Below are positions 1 to 10,510 of a DNA stretch of 64,000 nt, in pieces. Origin of the DNA: Ascochyta rabiei (taxonomy: Eukaryota > Ascomycota > Dothideomycetes > Pleosporales > Didymellaceae). Location: NCBI RefSeq assembly GCF_004011695.2, contig NC_082409.1, forward strand, positions 1,426,001 to 1,490,000. The letters are read 5' to 3'. The notes beneath the pieces were generated by a model, which saw only the letters and a program-made list of their open reading frames with translations, ran no database searches and was not told the origin of the DNA. Both the position numbers and the translations under genes were made by a program. Position 1 is the first letter of the stretch. Each line of letters begins with the position of its first letter.

Positions 1-422
1 TCTGGTCCGCCTTCGTTCGTGCGTCGGTCACGAACAGCGATGCCCGTGAATGCCACACCAAGTCTGGTGCCGATGGAGCGTGCAGTGGCTATCCGGCTCA
101 ACGTACGGCTAGCATCCTGGGATGGTTGTGTGAGATGAGCTCCCTGACCAGCTTCGGCTTCTCCTTGTGTGTGTTGTGATGCGCCAACATTGGGAGCGGC
201 TGTTCCTGGGAACGCTGCGTCCTTCTCGGTGTCGACATGCTCCAGATCAAGCGATTGACTTGAACGTGATGCAGATGAACTTGGCGACGCGCTCGATGGT
301 GGTGGGTGGCTCGGTTGACGAACTCTTTCTCCAGTGACAGACTTCTCGATATGTTCTGCGTGCCGACTGTACTGCTCTTCCACTTGCTTGCGAAATCTCC
401 GGTATTGAAGAACCGACTGCAT
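1..422 (-). CDS. MFS transporter, N-terminal part (cut by left edge)
   Basis: On the minus strand an open frame starts at the ATG at 422-420 and runs without a stop to base 1, giving about 140 residues. It begins MQSVLQYRRFRKQVEEQY, then a Ser/Pro-rich stretch, and ends around TRLGVAFTGIAVRDRRTNEG. This hydrophilic N-terminal tail, with the pattern 'G..L.GI.VRDRRT.EGG', is what I know from fungal drug/polyamine-type major facilitator proteins just ahead of a conserved acidic motif and the first membrane helix; the helices would lie beyond the left edge. The family call is recall of that pattern; no membrane segment is visible in the window. It is divergent from the small gene at 1534. Confidence 0.6.
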   Translation of the reverse strand, partial: MQSVLQYRRFRKQVEEQYSRHAEHIEKSVTGERVRQPSHPPPSSASPSSSASRSSQSLDLEHVDTEKDAAFPGTAAPNVGASQHTQGEAEAGQGAHLTQPSQDASRTLSRIATARSIGTRLGVAFTGIAVRDRRTNEGGP

Positions 423-1533
423 ACTGGAGGTGTGTCTAATTAGATTCGATACCGTGGAGCCAACCGGCGTAATCTGCGACGTTCAACACCCTGCGATCGA
501 CACTGACTACCACTACACAGTAACTCTTCGAAACGAGCTGTTTTGTTAGCAGGTATCAACGTCCTCAGTAAATCACCGAAGCTCTGCCATTGCAGCCCAC
601 CGTGATCTTTTGTCTGCGTGGTGGATTTCTAAGCCCGCGCACGCATCATTGAAAAATCATTAGCCAACATGACGTTGGTTAGTCGTGGTAGCTCCACTCC
701 ATTCCACACTGATCGTCAGGGCTCATCTCTACATTTGTTATTCCCGGCGTTGTTCTCCGATGATCCCCGTTTGGAGAACTTTGTCTATGTTCGGCGGTTA
801 ACAGAGGAGTAGATATCGACGTAACGGGTCACAGTCACAGCGTTCAGGCAGATACTCTCACGTGAACAGAGATCAGAGAGCCGAATGCAAAGAAAAAACC
901 AGCAATCCTAGCACCTCGCTGTCGAGTCGACATTCGCAGGTCCGTTTCGCCTAGCAGCAAATCGGCATCTCACCGAAGAAACTTTCGTGGTAGATAGAGG
1001 CTGAAGCCCGGTCTGTGCACGCCGCGCAAGATTGGACAGGCTGGAATTTGAGCCTCACAATCGCACAGCCACATATCAAGAACATGGGAGCCTCAATCAC
1101 TGATGCAAAACCAACTTTCCCATGAGCCCAGCTCCCCAACCCCACTCCACAGAGACCTTGCAATCTAGCTCCACATGCACTGAGCGTCCACGAGCCCAGC
1201 ACTCTGCACGCGTCCCACCACCATTAGATCATGCCCTCACAACCCTTCAGCCCAAGACCGCCCAATCATGCCGTCTCGTCTTTGGGGCTCCAGCAGCGAA
1301 GAAAGCCAGACAATCCACATAAGCCCAATGTCCCAAATCCCCCAACCACGGAACCAAGGCACACATCTATGTCTACGGCAAGCGAGCCGCGTCGCAAGAT
1401 GCCGAGCTAGCCGAATGCATTATACAAGACGCGCGCCCCGATCGTTCGCTCGCTCGCTCGCTCGCAGCTACCAACAGATCCCTCTTCCCTCTTCCCTCTT
1501 CCCTCTCTAAGCCCCAGTAATGCCTGCTACATA
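423..1533. other. intergenic, divergent promoter region
   Basis: No supported gene. Near the right end there is a run of CGCTCG repeats (about 1440-1470), repeated CTTCCCT units (about 1485-1507) and an AT-rich TATA-like spot near 1420, consistent with the promoter of the small plus-strand gene. Short open frames here have no coding character. Confidence 0.5.
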
Positions 1534-1791
1534 ATGGCACGCTCCAACACCCCCACCACCACCGCCACCACGCCTACCGCACCTCCCACCCTGGACAAAG
1601 AAACGCTGCATCACCACTCCACCGACTCGCACTTCTCGGCCCAAGAAGACCAGGATCCGGAGCGCTTGGTAGCGCGCAGACGCTCCTTGCATGGCAAAGT
1701 GCTGATTGGCGGGCTCGTCGTCACGGTTGTGCTTGGGTTGGCGCTGGGACTTGGTCTTGGGTTGACGGTAGGGAGGTACGGGACCAGTTAG
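1534..1791 (+). CDS. small single-pass membrane protein, unknown
   Basis: An 85-residue frame. Residues 1-50 are hydrophilic and rich in Thr/Pro/His; a basic patch (VARRRSLHGK, about residues 46-55) is followed by one hydrophobic helix ending in a Gly-Leu run (VVLGLALGLGLGLTVG). Basic residues directly before the helix suggest the N-terminus stays in the cytosol. A pyrimidine-rich leader precedes the ATG, which is normal for genes in this window. No family is recognised. The size is small, so it could also be a chance frame, but the clean basic-then-hydrophobic layout argues for a real protein. Confidence 0.45.
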   Translation: MARSNTPTTTATTPTAPPTLDKETLHHHSTDSHFSAQEDQDPERLVARRRSLHGKVLIGGLVVTVVLGLALGLGLGLTVGRYGTS

Positions 1792-2480
1792 CCACTCTTT
1801 ACTTTGAACTAGGAAGGAAGACCCTTTTTATTTTTATTTTTTTTCATTTTTCTTTCGGCTTTTCGGCTGCTGGTTGCTTGGTTGCTTTGCTTTCTCCGTG
1901 CGCCTCAAGCGCTGAGGTGCGGAGGGGGGTAAAGGTGTGTTTTCGGGAAGGCGGGCATTGGGTACGTGCTGTGTTGTTCCGAGTCTGCGTGGGTTTCGTT
2001 CTAATGCGTTCAGGGACGGCGCGGTGGCTTGCACTATGCTCGATGCTTCGTTGGTCTGCGTTGGAGGCACCGAGGTCGTTCTACTTCTCCCAAGTTGGCC
2101 GATGGATCATCGATACCCCGTCTTTTGCGGAGAAGCTCTTCAAGGGACGACTGTCCTCGCTCGAGGACGTTGCACTCAAGTCCCCTACGCTGTATCACGG
2201 ACAGATCAAGATAGTCCTTCTCATTACAGTAGAAACTATGTCATTCACAGATGGAGTATAACGCTAAAACTATGTAAACCCTGCCAAGACTGTTTGTCCA
2301 GTGAGAGAACAGACTATTCAAACTCCCACGCAATGCGTCGTTCGTGTCACCGATCAGAAAATTCGCTCTCCCAGAAAGACCAAGCGCCGCGCCAGAATGC
2401 TATGATTGTCCGTGAAACTTTCCTCCCCCGTGTCGGTCCCGTTTCGCTCGACCTGTTCAACATCCACCTAGGATGGATTC
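1792..2480. other. intergenic, convergent 3' regions
   Basis: A T-rich stretch just after the small gene (about 1825-1860) is a plausible polyadenylation zone. Overlapping open frames of up to 183 codons occur, but their composition is that of random sequence and I do not support a gene. Confidence 0.5.
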
Positions 2481-4699
2481 CTAGTTGACATCCATCCCAT
2501 CATCCTCAACATCTTCGTCGCCTTCCTCTTCACCCGCAGTGAGCACACCGGCACTGCCAAGACTCCTCTTGCGGTTGGTTATGACGCCGAACCGATTCTG
2601 GCCCAGCAGCTCGAGATCCTCGCCGCCGACGACGCGCGACTCGGGCGTGGCTTCGTTGCAGAGTTCAACGAGGCTCGCTGCAGGCAAACTCTTGAAACCG
2701 GCCGTGCGCACAACACGACCAAAGTTCTGCAAACAAAAGGATGCTGCTCGCTGTTTGAGCCAGTCTTCGCCTGCAGTGGCTGCGCGCTCCCAGATGGTGG
2801 CTGCATGCTCTATGTCCAGCTCTCGGGCAAGGCGGTTCACGCACAGTAGGCGAAGACGAGGCATGTCATAAATATTTGACATGACAAGCATGCCGGCAAC
2901 ATCGTTCAAGGTAGGACCGTTGTGCGGGTTCGGTGCGATGCTGTCGGTGTAGAGGTAAAACAAGAAGGCGCGAACGGCCGAGTATGGCTCTGGGATGTGC
3001 ATCTTCTTGGAATGAAACTCGGACATCTGAGCACTCCACAACCTAGCAAAGTGCGGCCATCGAGCGTGCAAGATAAACTTGTGTACATGGATTGGCAGGG
3101 AAACGGAAGTCCCCTCAGTTGCAGACTCTGTACCGACGTTTTCATCGTCGTCAGCATCAGCGGTAATGGTAAAGTCGGCGCCGCTACCCGTTTCTGGGGC
3201 CTGGTCAAAGGTCATCGACAGGTCTGCGCCAATGCCGGTGAGATGCGAAGATACGTTGGCATCTGAGGACGGCATTGATTTCGATCGTGCATCAGAAGCG
3301 AGTTCGTTGCCCAAAACGCCAAACTTGCGTAGATCAATGGCAAGGACGTCGCTGAGATACTCGCTGTTGTGTGTGCCGTCCGCTGTCGTTTCGACGGGGC
3401 TGCCCAGCAGCCAAGCGTGTGTACCTTCGGGGTTTGTCGTGCAGTAATGCCAGCGGTAGTTTGGGCTGTAGAGGTCCTTGCCGTCTGCGATCTTCTGCCA
3501 TCGGAGGGTATCCAGCTCCAAACTGGACAGACTTGTTTCGCAGTTGAGCTCTGCAGGGGTGACAAAGTCGAGGAGACAGCCGGACGAGAAGACGTGGAAG
3601 TGGGTGCCTGACGCCTGCGACGGCAGATTTGGACTCGAATGGAACTTGAGCGATGATATGGAGCCCGACGCGACGTATGGTGATCGATTCGCGCTCATGC
3701 CGTGGTACGACTGCACGCTCGAGTTGGCGGTGTAGCCGGTGCTACCGGTCGCCGTGAGATGGCCCGAAGCAGGTGCTTGAAACCTCTGTCGTGAGGAAGC
3801 CGTTTGGCGGTCGCCGGTCCCGTACTTCATGGCATTGTCGAACTCGGGGCTGCCTCGCAGATCAAGCCACCAGATCTCGGTGTTCTTCTCCAGGTCGTCG
3901 TTGATACCGCCGAAGATCCAGATGCGGCCGTTGGAGATCCAGCTGGCGTGGTCGTATCGTGGCACGAATCGCCATGAGCGCGACCAGGTCCACGTCTTCA
4001 AGTCGAGATAGCAGATGTCGTCCAGGACACTGTCGTGTCCTGTCTGGCCACCGCTGATGTACAGCTTGTCGTCGTAGATGACGGCAGAGTGTCGAGCTCG
4101 TCCGCGCGGGAGGACGCCGTGCAGCTCGGGCTGGGTCCAGTGTGCTGTCTTCAGGTCGAAGACGATGACATCGGCGAGGTGCTGGCGATGCTCGTTTTCA
4201 CCGCCAAAGACCAGGAGCTTGCTGCCTTGCCAGAGACAGGCTGTGTGGCCTGCGCACGGCTGTCAGCGAAAAGGGCGCGTGTGTCGCGTGCGGCGTACTC
4301 ACCCATGCGCACGCCAGGGATGTCGCCATAGTTGTCGACGAGATTCCACTGGCGGGTGACGAGGTTCAGGCGCAGGACGTGGTTGTAGACTTCGTCGGTG
4401 AACTGGTCGAATCCGCCGAAAGCGTAGATCTGGTCGTCGCCGACGTAGGTAACGGATGCATTGACAAGGCAGGCGGGCTTGGCGCCTATGGTGGAGATCA
4501 TCTTCGGCTTGTAGCCATCGCCAATGGATTTGCGACTGCGCACGGGACTGGCGGACATGAGGAACGTGTTGGAAGAGGAGGCAGCGCTGCCAGGGGGGGC
4601 GGCGAGGGCGACAGAGTGCGACGGCGTGGAGACGGCAGCGGGGTTGGGCGTGGTCAAGGGAAGGGTAACAGTGGGACTTTGAGCGACGGGGTGTGCCAT
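2481..4699 (-). CDS. ral2: Kelch-repeat/BTB protein, Ral2-like
   Basis: Two exons, 4699-4303 and 4249-2481, with a 53-nt intron (donor GTGAGT, acceptor GCAG) give 721 residues. The N-terminal half carries kelch blades, each with a double glycine (YAFGGFDQ, LLVFGGENE, LYISGGQTG, IWIFGGIND). The C-terminal part holds a BTB domain (VHKFILHARWPHFARLW) followed by a BACK-like helical region and an acidic tail. This order matches S. pombe Ral2, a factor acting upstream of Ras1, and the fungal proteins annotated as RAL2. I start at 4699 because the longer frame back to 4963 only adds simple-sequence Ser/Ala/Pro/Thr repeats encoded by AGAAGC-type DNA. The kelch-BTB call is secure; a Ras role is by homology only. 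Confidence 0.8.
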
Positions 4700-4825
4700 G
4701 GACAGCGTGAGCGTGGGCGTGGGCGTGGGCGTGAGCGTGGGAGCGTGGTGGACGGGAAGTGGGTACGCATATGGGGCGCTGGGGGCAAGGGTAGGTAGCA
4801 GGGCGCCTGTGTCCAGCCACAGGTG

Positions 4826-4903
4826 AGAAGCAGAAGCGAGCAGAAGCGAGGTAGAAGCAGAAGCAGAGGCGAAGCAGAAGCGAGGCAGAAGCAGAAGCAG
4901 AAT
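4826..4903. repeat. AGAAGC/AGAAGCG degenerate tandem repeat
   Basis: Repeated GCAGAAGC units with GAGGC variants run through this stretch. On the minus strand they would encode Ser-Ala dipeptides if the ral2-like gene started further upstream, which is why that longer start was not used. Confidence 0.7.
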
Positions 4904-5017
4904 GTTCCGTCCGTCTACCGTTCTCCAGGGTTGCGGCTGACGGCTCAAGGCGGTGAAAGCCACTGCCGGACCGCCGGCCAGCCAGTCAAAGGAAGCAGCG
5001 CGCTCAGCCTTCGTCCC

Positions 5018-5076
5018 TCGTTCCTCGCCCCTCGTTCCTCGCCCCTCGTTCCTCGCCCCTCGCTCCTCGTTCCACG
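5018..5076. repeat. 14-bp tandem repeat (TTCCTCGCCCCTCG)
   Basis: About four head-to-tail copies of a 14-bp unit, the last one degenerate, in the ral2-like/CDC20 intergenic region. Purely a sequence observation; no function is implied. Confidence 0.8.
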
Positions 5077-5755
5077 CTCCACTAGGTAGACTATCTTAAG
5101 AGTAAGTACTAAACCCTCCACGGCGACCACGGGCACGGGCACGGGCACTGGCAGGAACACCAACAAGCACAGGCGGTGCACTGCTGGCTGTCTGGCCTCG
5201 TTCGCGCAGTGTCTCTTTGCGTTGCCCGAGGAGCGCGCAGGTCGCGCCATCTGCAGCGGCGGCCTGGCCACTCACGGCCGCCCGTCTGGGGCTGCTGCAC
5301 GCGCACGGTGGTCGGTGATATCATCGCCGGGCCAGCCACGCTTGGTCGCTGCGGCTGCCGTGGCCCAGGGTCTGCCCGAGCGTCCCCCCGTCAACGCCTG
5401 CCGTAAACAAACCCTTTTTAAGGAAGCAGCCACCTGCTCGAACGCCTGCCCTCTCTACCAGACTGCACAAACCTCACCCCTCACCCCTCACCCCTCACCC
5501 TTCACCACCTCGCTACCTCTCTGCTTGCTTGGCTCTCAGTCAGGCTACGCACCACTACCTTGCAACCAACCAACCAGCCAGCCAAATAACCAAATAATCC
5601 ATACTTCACAGCATCGATTCCAGCAGCATCTAATACGAATCTTACCAACCTACAGCCGCATACCCCCAAATCCATACCGTACGAGACGCGCCCCACTTTA
5701 TCACGTGCATGCATCCGTCTGACAGTGCTCCCTCCAGCAAGACAAGCTCGCAGCC

Positions 5756-7564
5756 ATGGCCAGCCCAGCTGTCCTGACTCCGGTCAAGAACCGCAACGCA
5801 GTCTTCTCCACCCGTGCCGCTGGCGGACGGATGCCCTTGACCCCTTCTCCCCGCACACCGAAAACACAAACCCCCGATGCGCACGCGCACGAGTCCATCC
5901 ACGGCGGCAACCTCATGGCCCGCTTCCAGCGTTCCATCTCCAAGAGCCAGAAGCCCTCCCCCAAGTCCAACATCGCCCGCGTCAACTCGCCAAGAAGGCT
6001 CGAGCTCGGCGTCTCCGAGTGGTCGCTCACAGGAACCGCAACCACAACCGCCTCGACAAAGACAAAGACCCTCGTCGTCGTCAAGGCCAAGAAGGAGCCT
6101 TCCATCCGCACACGGCCCACCAAGACCCGCATCACATACAACTCCGCTGACCGATTCATCCCCAACCGGACCGCCAGCGATGCCATCACAACGGTTGGCG
6201 CAGGCAAGGTCGACCGCGAGTCGCGACCCAAGTCCACCTCCAAGCCCGAGGGCTCCACAGTGCTTGCCAACGCTGCGAGCGCGTTTGACCTGGGCGGTCG
6301 TGGATCCGAGGAGGATGTCACCCTTGCGCTGCACAGCCTGAACCTCGGAGACGACGACGACGACGACGAGAGCCAGCCCAAGTCCAAGCCCGCGCCCGAG
6401 ACGGCCGCGTACCAGTCAACACTCGCCTCGGCCTGTGGCATCAACCAGAACCAGCGCATTCTTGCCTTCAAGCCCGCTGCACCAGAGTCGTCCAAGCCCA
6501 TCGACCTTCGATCGCAGTATAACCGCCCTCTCAGGCCCGCTAGTGCTGTCAACGCCCAGAGCCGCCGCCGCATTCCTTCAGCACCTGAGCGCGTCCTCGA
6601 CGCCCCTGGCCTGGTCGACGACTACTACCTCAACCTGCTCGACTGGTCCTCTGGTAACCAGGTCGCTATTGGCCTGGAGCGCTCGGTATACGTCTGGTCT
6701 GCCGACTCTGGCTCCGTCTCTTCGCTCTTCGAGTGCTCCGCCGACACATACATCTCCTCTGTCAAGTGGTCCGGCGACGGCGCCTACGTTGGTGTGGGAC
6801 TCGGCACAGGTGAGGTGCAGATCTGGGATGTCGAGGAGCAGACCAAGCTCCGCAGCATGTTCGGTCACGAGACCCGTGTTGGTGTCATGGGCTGGAACAA
6901 GCACCTCCTCTCGACGGGAGCTCGCTCGGGTCTCGTCTACAACCACGATGTCCGCATCGCCCAGCACAAGGTCGCCGAGCTCGTCTCCCACACGGGTGAG
7001 GTCTGCGGTCTGGAGTGGCGTGCCGACGGGGCCCAGCTCGCGACTGGCGCCAATGACAACCTGGTCTCCATCTGGGATGCCCGTTCCCTCGCCGCTCCCA
7101 AGTTCACCAAGACCAACCACCGTGCTGCCGTCAAGGCTGTCTCCTGGTGCCCCTGGCAATCCAACCTCCTCGCCACTGGCGGTGGTTCCAACGACCGTCA
7201 AATCTACTTCTGGAACACCACCACCGGAGCCCGCGTCAACCATATCGCCACCGACTCCCAGGTCACCAGCCTGCGATGGAGCACCCACTACAAGGAGATT
7301 GTCAGCAGCGGAGGTTTCCCTGACAACAGCCTCAGCATCTGGAGCTACCCCACGGGCGTCAAGAACATGGAGATACCCGCCCACGAGTCTCGCGTTCTGC
7401 ACAGCTGCCTCAGCCCTGACGGCCAGATGCTGGCTACTGCCGCTGCCGACGAGTCACTCAAGTTCTGGAAGATCTTCGAGAAGAAGCCTGGCCAGCCTTC
7501 CGTCGCTGCCGCCGGCGCTGTCTCGACCAAGCCCAGCGCTACCAAGCAGATGACCATCCGCTAG
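5756..7564 (+). CDS. CDC20: Cdc20/Fizzy, APC/C activator
   Basis: Single exon, 602 residues. Cdc20 recruits substrates to the anaphase-promoting complex at the metaphase-anaphase transition and is the target of the spindle checkpoint. Visible features: a disordered N-terminus; a C-box DRFIPNR at residues 132-138; a linker ending in VLDAPGLVDDYYLNLLDWSS; seven WD40 repeats with HDVRIAQH and WCPWQSNLLATGGG; and a C-terminal Ile-Arg tail (MTIR) that docks on the APC/C. The blades match Cdc20/Slp1 rather than Cdh1, which has different residues at these two sites. The acidic run of Asp around residues 200-206 is a local feature. The start has a good context (GCCATGG). Confidence 0.95.
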   Translation: MASPAVLTPVKNRNAVFSTRAAGGRMPLTPSPRTPKTQTPDAHAHESIHGGNLMARFQRSISKSQKPSPKSNIARVNSPRRLELGVSEWSLTGTATTTASTKTKTLVVVKAKKEPSIRTRPTKTRITYNSADRFIPNRTASDAITTVGAGKVDRESRPKSTSKPEGSTVLANAASAFDLGGRGSEEDVTLALHSLNLGDDDDDDESQPKSKPAPETAAYQSTLASACGINQNQRILAFKPAAPESSKPIDLRSQYNRPLRPASAVNAQSRRRIPSAPERVLDAPGLVDDYYLNLLDWSSGNQVAIGLERSVYVWSADSGSVSSLFECSADTYISSVKWSGDGAYVGVGLGTGEVQIWDVEEQTKLRSMFGHETRVGVMGWNKHLLSTGARSGLVYNHDVRIAQHKVAELVSHTGEVCGLEWRADGAQLATGANDNLVSIWDARSLAAPKFTKTNHRAAVKAVSWCPWQSNLLATGGGSNDRQIYFWNTTTGARVNHIATDSQVTSLRWSTHYKEIVSSGGFPDNSLSIWSYPTGVKNMEIPAHESRVLHSCLSPDGQMLATAAADESLKFWKIFEKKPGQPSVAAAGAVSTKPSATKQMTIR

Positions 7565-8138
7565 GTCTAATCATGTTGGGAGGTGTGTTGTGTGTTGAAG
7601 GAGCGTGAGGAGGAAGCTATCAATGTCGAGCACAGTCGTGGTCCCCGGACCATGCTCTGCTGCGACCAGCCATGCCGGTTTGCGCAACGGAGCCAGTGTC
7701 AATCCGACTCTGCGCGCAACGGTAAGTTGGTAAGTATCACATGTCGTTTGGGTATGTGACGCGTTCCAGTCTTGGAACTCCACATCTACCCTCGGATCAG
7801 TCAACTGGGTTCAGTGGCTCAGCGAGGCGCTCTCGAAGCATTGCACGGCGTCCAATCAACATTTCGAGCGTTCTTGCCACCTTCAAGCTCATGAGTTACG
7901 ATAGGATACCCACCCAGCCATCGAGGGAGCTTTTTGTACAAATTTTGGAGTCTATTGGGATCAGTCATCGTAGCATTATCAATCAAACACTCAAGCTTAG
8001 ACTTTGCTCCTCAAACCGCGTGAAATGGCGATCTTGTAGAATGGTTGTAGCTGTGGAGGTGCGCGTTGGTAACCTGAAGAGACGCGTCACGCGTCAACTA
8101 CGTCAACTACCTCCACGCCTTCTTCTGCTCCCCCCACC
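7565..8138. other. intergenic, promoter of pof3
   Basis: 574 bp between two plus-strand genes. A frame of 162 codons crosses into the next gene but is not coding-like. The last 60 bp carry two MluI-type boxes. Confidence 0.5.
8082..8094. promoter_or_regulatory. tandem ACGCGT (MCB-like) boxes upstream of pof3
   Basis: Two ACGCGT hexamers at 8082-8087 and 8089-8094, about 45-57 bp upstream of the ATG. ACGCGT is the core bound by MBF (Mbp1/Swi6 in budding yeast, Res1/Cdc10 in fission yeast) at G1/S genes. That the site is used here is inference. Confidence 0.45.
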
Positions 8139-9918
8139 ATGCCCCGCTCGATGTCGCCGGAGGAATTTCAAGAGCTCGGGCGCCGCTACTATAAGCTCAA
8201 GCAATTCGACAAGGCGCTCGAGACCTTGAACAGCGCCATTGACGCGTCTCCCACGCTCGGCCTGCATGACCACCGTGCCGCGTGCCATGACAAGCTCGGG
8301 GACTACAATGCCGCGGTCAAGGATGGACGTGCCATGATCAAGCTCAACAAGCAAGATGTGAGAGGCTACCTGCGCACGGCCAGTGTGCTGGAGAAGATGG
8401 AGAAGCCGGAGACAGCGCTTGGGATATACAAATACGGCATGAAGAATGTACCCGTCGACGATAAGAACTTCAAGGTCCTACCATCCCACGAGAATGCCAT
8501 GGAGCGTCGCTAACACGCTGCAGCTGCTGCAACAACTCCACGACAAGGTCACCCGCAAGCTCTCGCCCGCCCACGCCGTCGATCCGTTCAGTATCCTCCC
8601 AGTCGAGATTGCCGAGATGGTCCTCGAGTATCTCGCATTTAACAACATGATCAGTTGCATGTGCGTGAGTCGAGGCTGGAGAGACTATCTTGCAAAGCTC
8701 CCTCGACTATGGCTGCATTTGGATATGTCGAGCGCGAGAAAACCCGTGCCTCGCAGCTTCGTCGACAAAGCCGTCCGCCGCTCGCAAAATCGCCTCGTCC
8801 GCCTCACCTTGCATCGATTCCAGCACATGGATGTTGTGCAGAACATAGTACGAGTTTGTACAAGTCTTGAGGACCTCGAGATACTCACACTGCCTATGCA
8901 AACCGCAGGCGACTCGCTCATAGGCATTGTGCAATCTGCTGCCCCATGCCTCAAGAGGCTTGTTGTGCATTCAGATGTCACCACAAGCACAGCTACGCAG
9001 ATTCTGCGCTATGGCTCCAAGCTCGAGCACGTCGAGTACCGCGCCCTGCAGACATATAGGTATCAGGCAGATTGGACGGGCCCGTTCCCAAACCTCAAAT
9101 ACTTGCGCCTCAATACCCCAATGCGACCCACGTTGTCTCAGCTTGACACCAACCAGCTTCTCACGCTGACTCCAGCGCTACAAACCTTGATCTTGACAGA
9201 CATGGCTCAATCGAGAGACCATCTTCCTCTTCAGTCTCTTCCTCTGAAGACGCTGGTCATCAAACGCGTGACCTTTACTACCTCTTGGCCCGTCTTGCCT
9301 TCTACCTTGGAGCATCTCGACATAGCTGCTGCATCACAGACAGATGTTGAGTGGAACCACGATGGCGCAATACACAGCTCGCTGCCTAATCTAACGCACC
9401 TCACCCTAGCCGGCTTCTCCAACTTTACCCGCGACTTCTTCTCGAAGCTGCTGGACTTCTGCGCACCCAAAGACGAGCTCGGGGTCCCTCAGACCCCCAA
9501 ACCCGTGACCGGCACACCACTACAGCACTTGTCAATCTCCGGCACTCTCAGCCACGACGCCCGAGGCCTTTTCCGCGCGCCCGACAACATCCTCTCCACC
9601 TCTCCCCGCATCCTCACACCATCTCTGTCCTCCCTCACCCTGCACGATCTTCCCATCAACGACGACGAAGTCGAAGCCTTGCTCGCTCACCCAACGGGTC
9701 TGCAGAGCATAAATTTCAGCGGATCAAAGGTAACTGGGGCCAGCATCAAGATGCTGACGGATGGTCTGCGAACATTGAAGTCTGTCAGGATGGATAACTG
9801 TGCAGCGATCGTGGGGCGCGATGCGATTGAGTACGCCAGGGCGAGGGGCGTGGCTGTCCGGTGTGCGATGGGGGAGGTGGGTGTGGGGAAAGGGAGGAAA
9901 GTCAGGGATGGACGATGA
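8139..9918 (+). CDS. pof3: TPR/F-box/LRR protein, Pof3/Dia2-like
   Basis: Exons 8139-8474 and 8524-9918 give 576 residues. N-terminal TPR repeats (about residues 5-110, e.g. [18 protein letters not shown]) are followed by an F-box ([18 protein letters not shown], about 128-170) and leucine-rich repeats. This order is that of S. pombe Pof3 and S. cerevisiae Dia2, substrate receptors of SCF ubiquitin ligases that protect replication forks and telomeres. The intron is 49 nt with an uncommon donor GTCCTA but a perfect GCTAAC branch. A GTACCC donor at 8448 would also keep frame but would remove VPVDDKNFK, which I expect to be conserved. Two MCB-like boxes sit just upstream. Confidence 0.8.
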
Positions 9919-10510
9919 GAGTGAGGGTGGAATTTGGTAACAGTCAACATGCATCGACGTTGGACGAACGACTCGGTAGGGAATTTTGAATTTCTATTAG
10001 TATAGAACTCATCTATCCACAGCTTACTTCATTCCCTTTTTTCCACTCTCTCTTTCCTCTCCTCTTCCTCTCCTCCTCCTCCTCTTGCCCCAACGTGTTC
10101 ATCTCCTCGACCCCCCATCGACTGCTACCACCACCGCACCCCCTCCTTCCACTCCTCCACCCATCCTCTGACGACCAACAATACCATCACGCAGCCACTG
10201 CGCAGCTAAACTCCACTATTTTCATGAACACTACCTCCTATAACTCCACACAGATTACTCTTCCAACTACCCAGACCTCTTCTTCTTCCTCTTCCCCTAC
10301 TACTCATCAAGCTACAAAGCCCCCGCTGCAAGCCAAGCAAGAACGACTCATCTCCCCCACAAGCCCGCCCGCAGGGGGGTGAAGCGACCATTTCGATAGA
10401 AACGCAGTCCAAAACACGCATGACCGTGATGAGCGTAAAGAATGTGAAGATGCAGATATCTCAAGGCATATTGCTTGCCTGCTCTCTCTTGCACCATATC
10501 ACCATCGTTG
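9919..10510. other. intergenic with pyrimidine-rich tract and a 52-codon frame
   Basis: A strong C/T tract (about 10030-10090, CTCCTCCTCCTC) looks like a fungal plus-strand promoter or leader. It is followed by a 52-codon frame (10224-10382) rich in Thr and Ser, MNTTSYNSTQITLPTTQ. No family is recognised and no downstream exon could be joined, so no gene is called. Confidence 0.35.

Larger units (their letters stand above)
4700..5755. other. divergent promoter region of ral2-like and CDC20
   Basis: About 1 kb between divergent genes. It contains purine-rich AGAAGC repeats, a 14-bp tandem repeat and a CCCCTCA repeat (listed separately where strong). An ACGCGC motif near 5686 and a CACGTG at about 5702 lie just upstream of the CDC20 start. 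Confidence 0.5.

Noticed and set aside
1937..2488. 183-codon plus-strand frame
   Set aside because: Lies in the convergent 3' region; composition random and no homology pattern.
4700..4963. N-terminal extension of the ral2-like protein to 4963
   Set aside because: The extra residues come from simple AGAAGC and GTGGGC repeats and have no conserved look; kelch orthologues begin with a short disordered tail.
5472..5505. CCCCTCA repeat resembling telomeric sequence
   Set aside because: The unit is seven bases without the CCCTAA telomere unit and sits in a promoter; a simple C/T tract is enough to explain it.
5642..7402. Several 230-290-codon minus-strand frames opposite CDC20
   Set aside because: Antisense shadows of a single clear WD40 gene; composition (Val/Gly/Asp-rich) is typical of reversed coding DNA.
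7741..8229. 162-codon plus-strand frame before pof3
   Set aside because: Overlaps the TPR exon in another phase; no coding-like composition.
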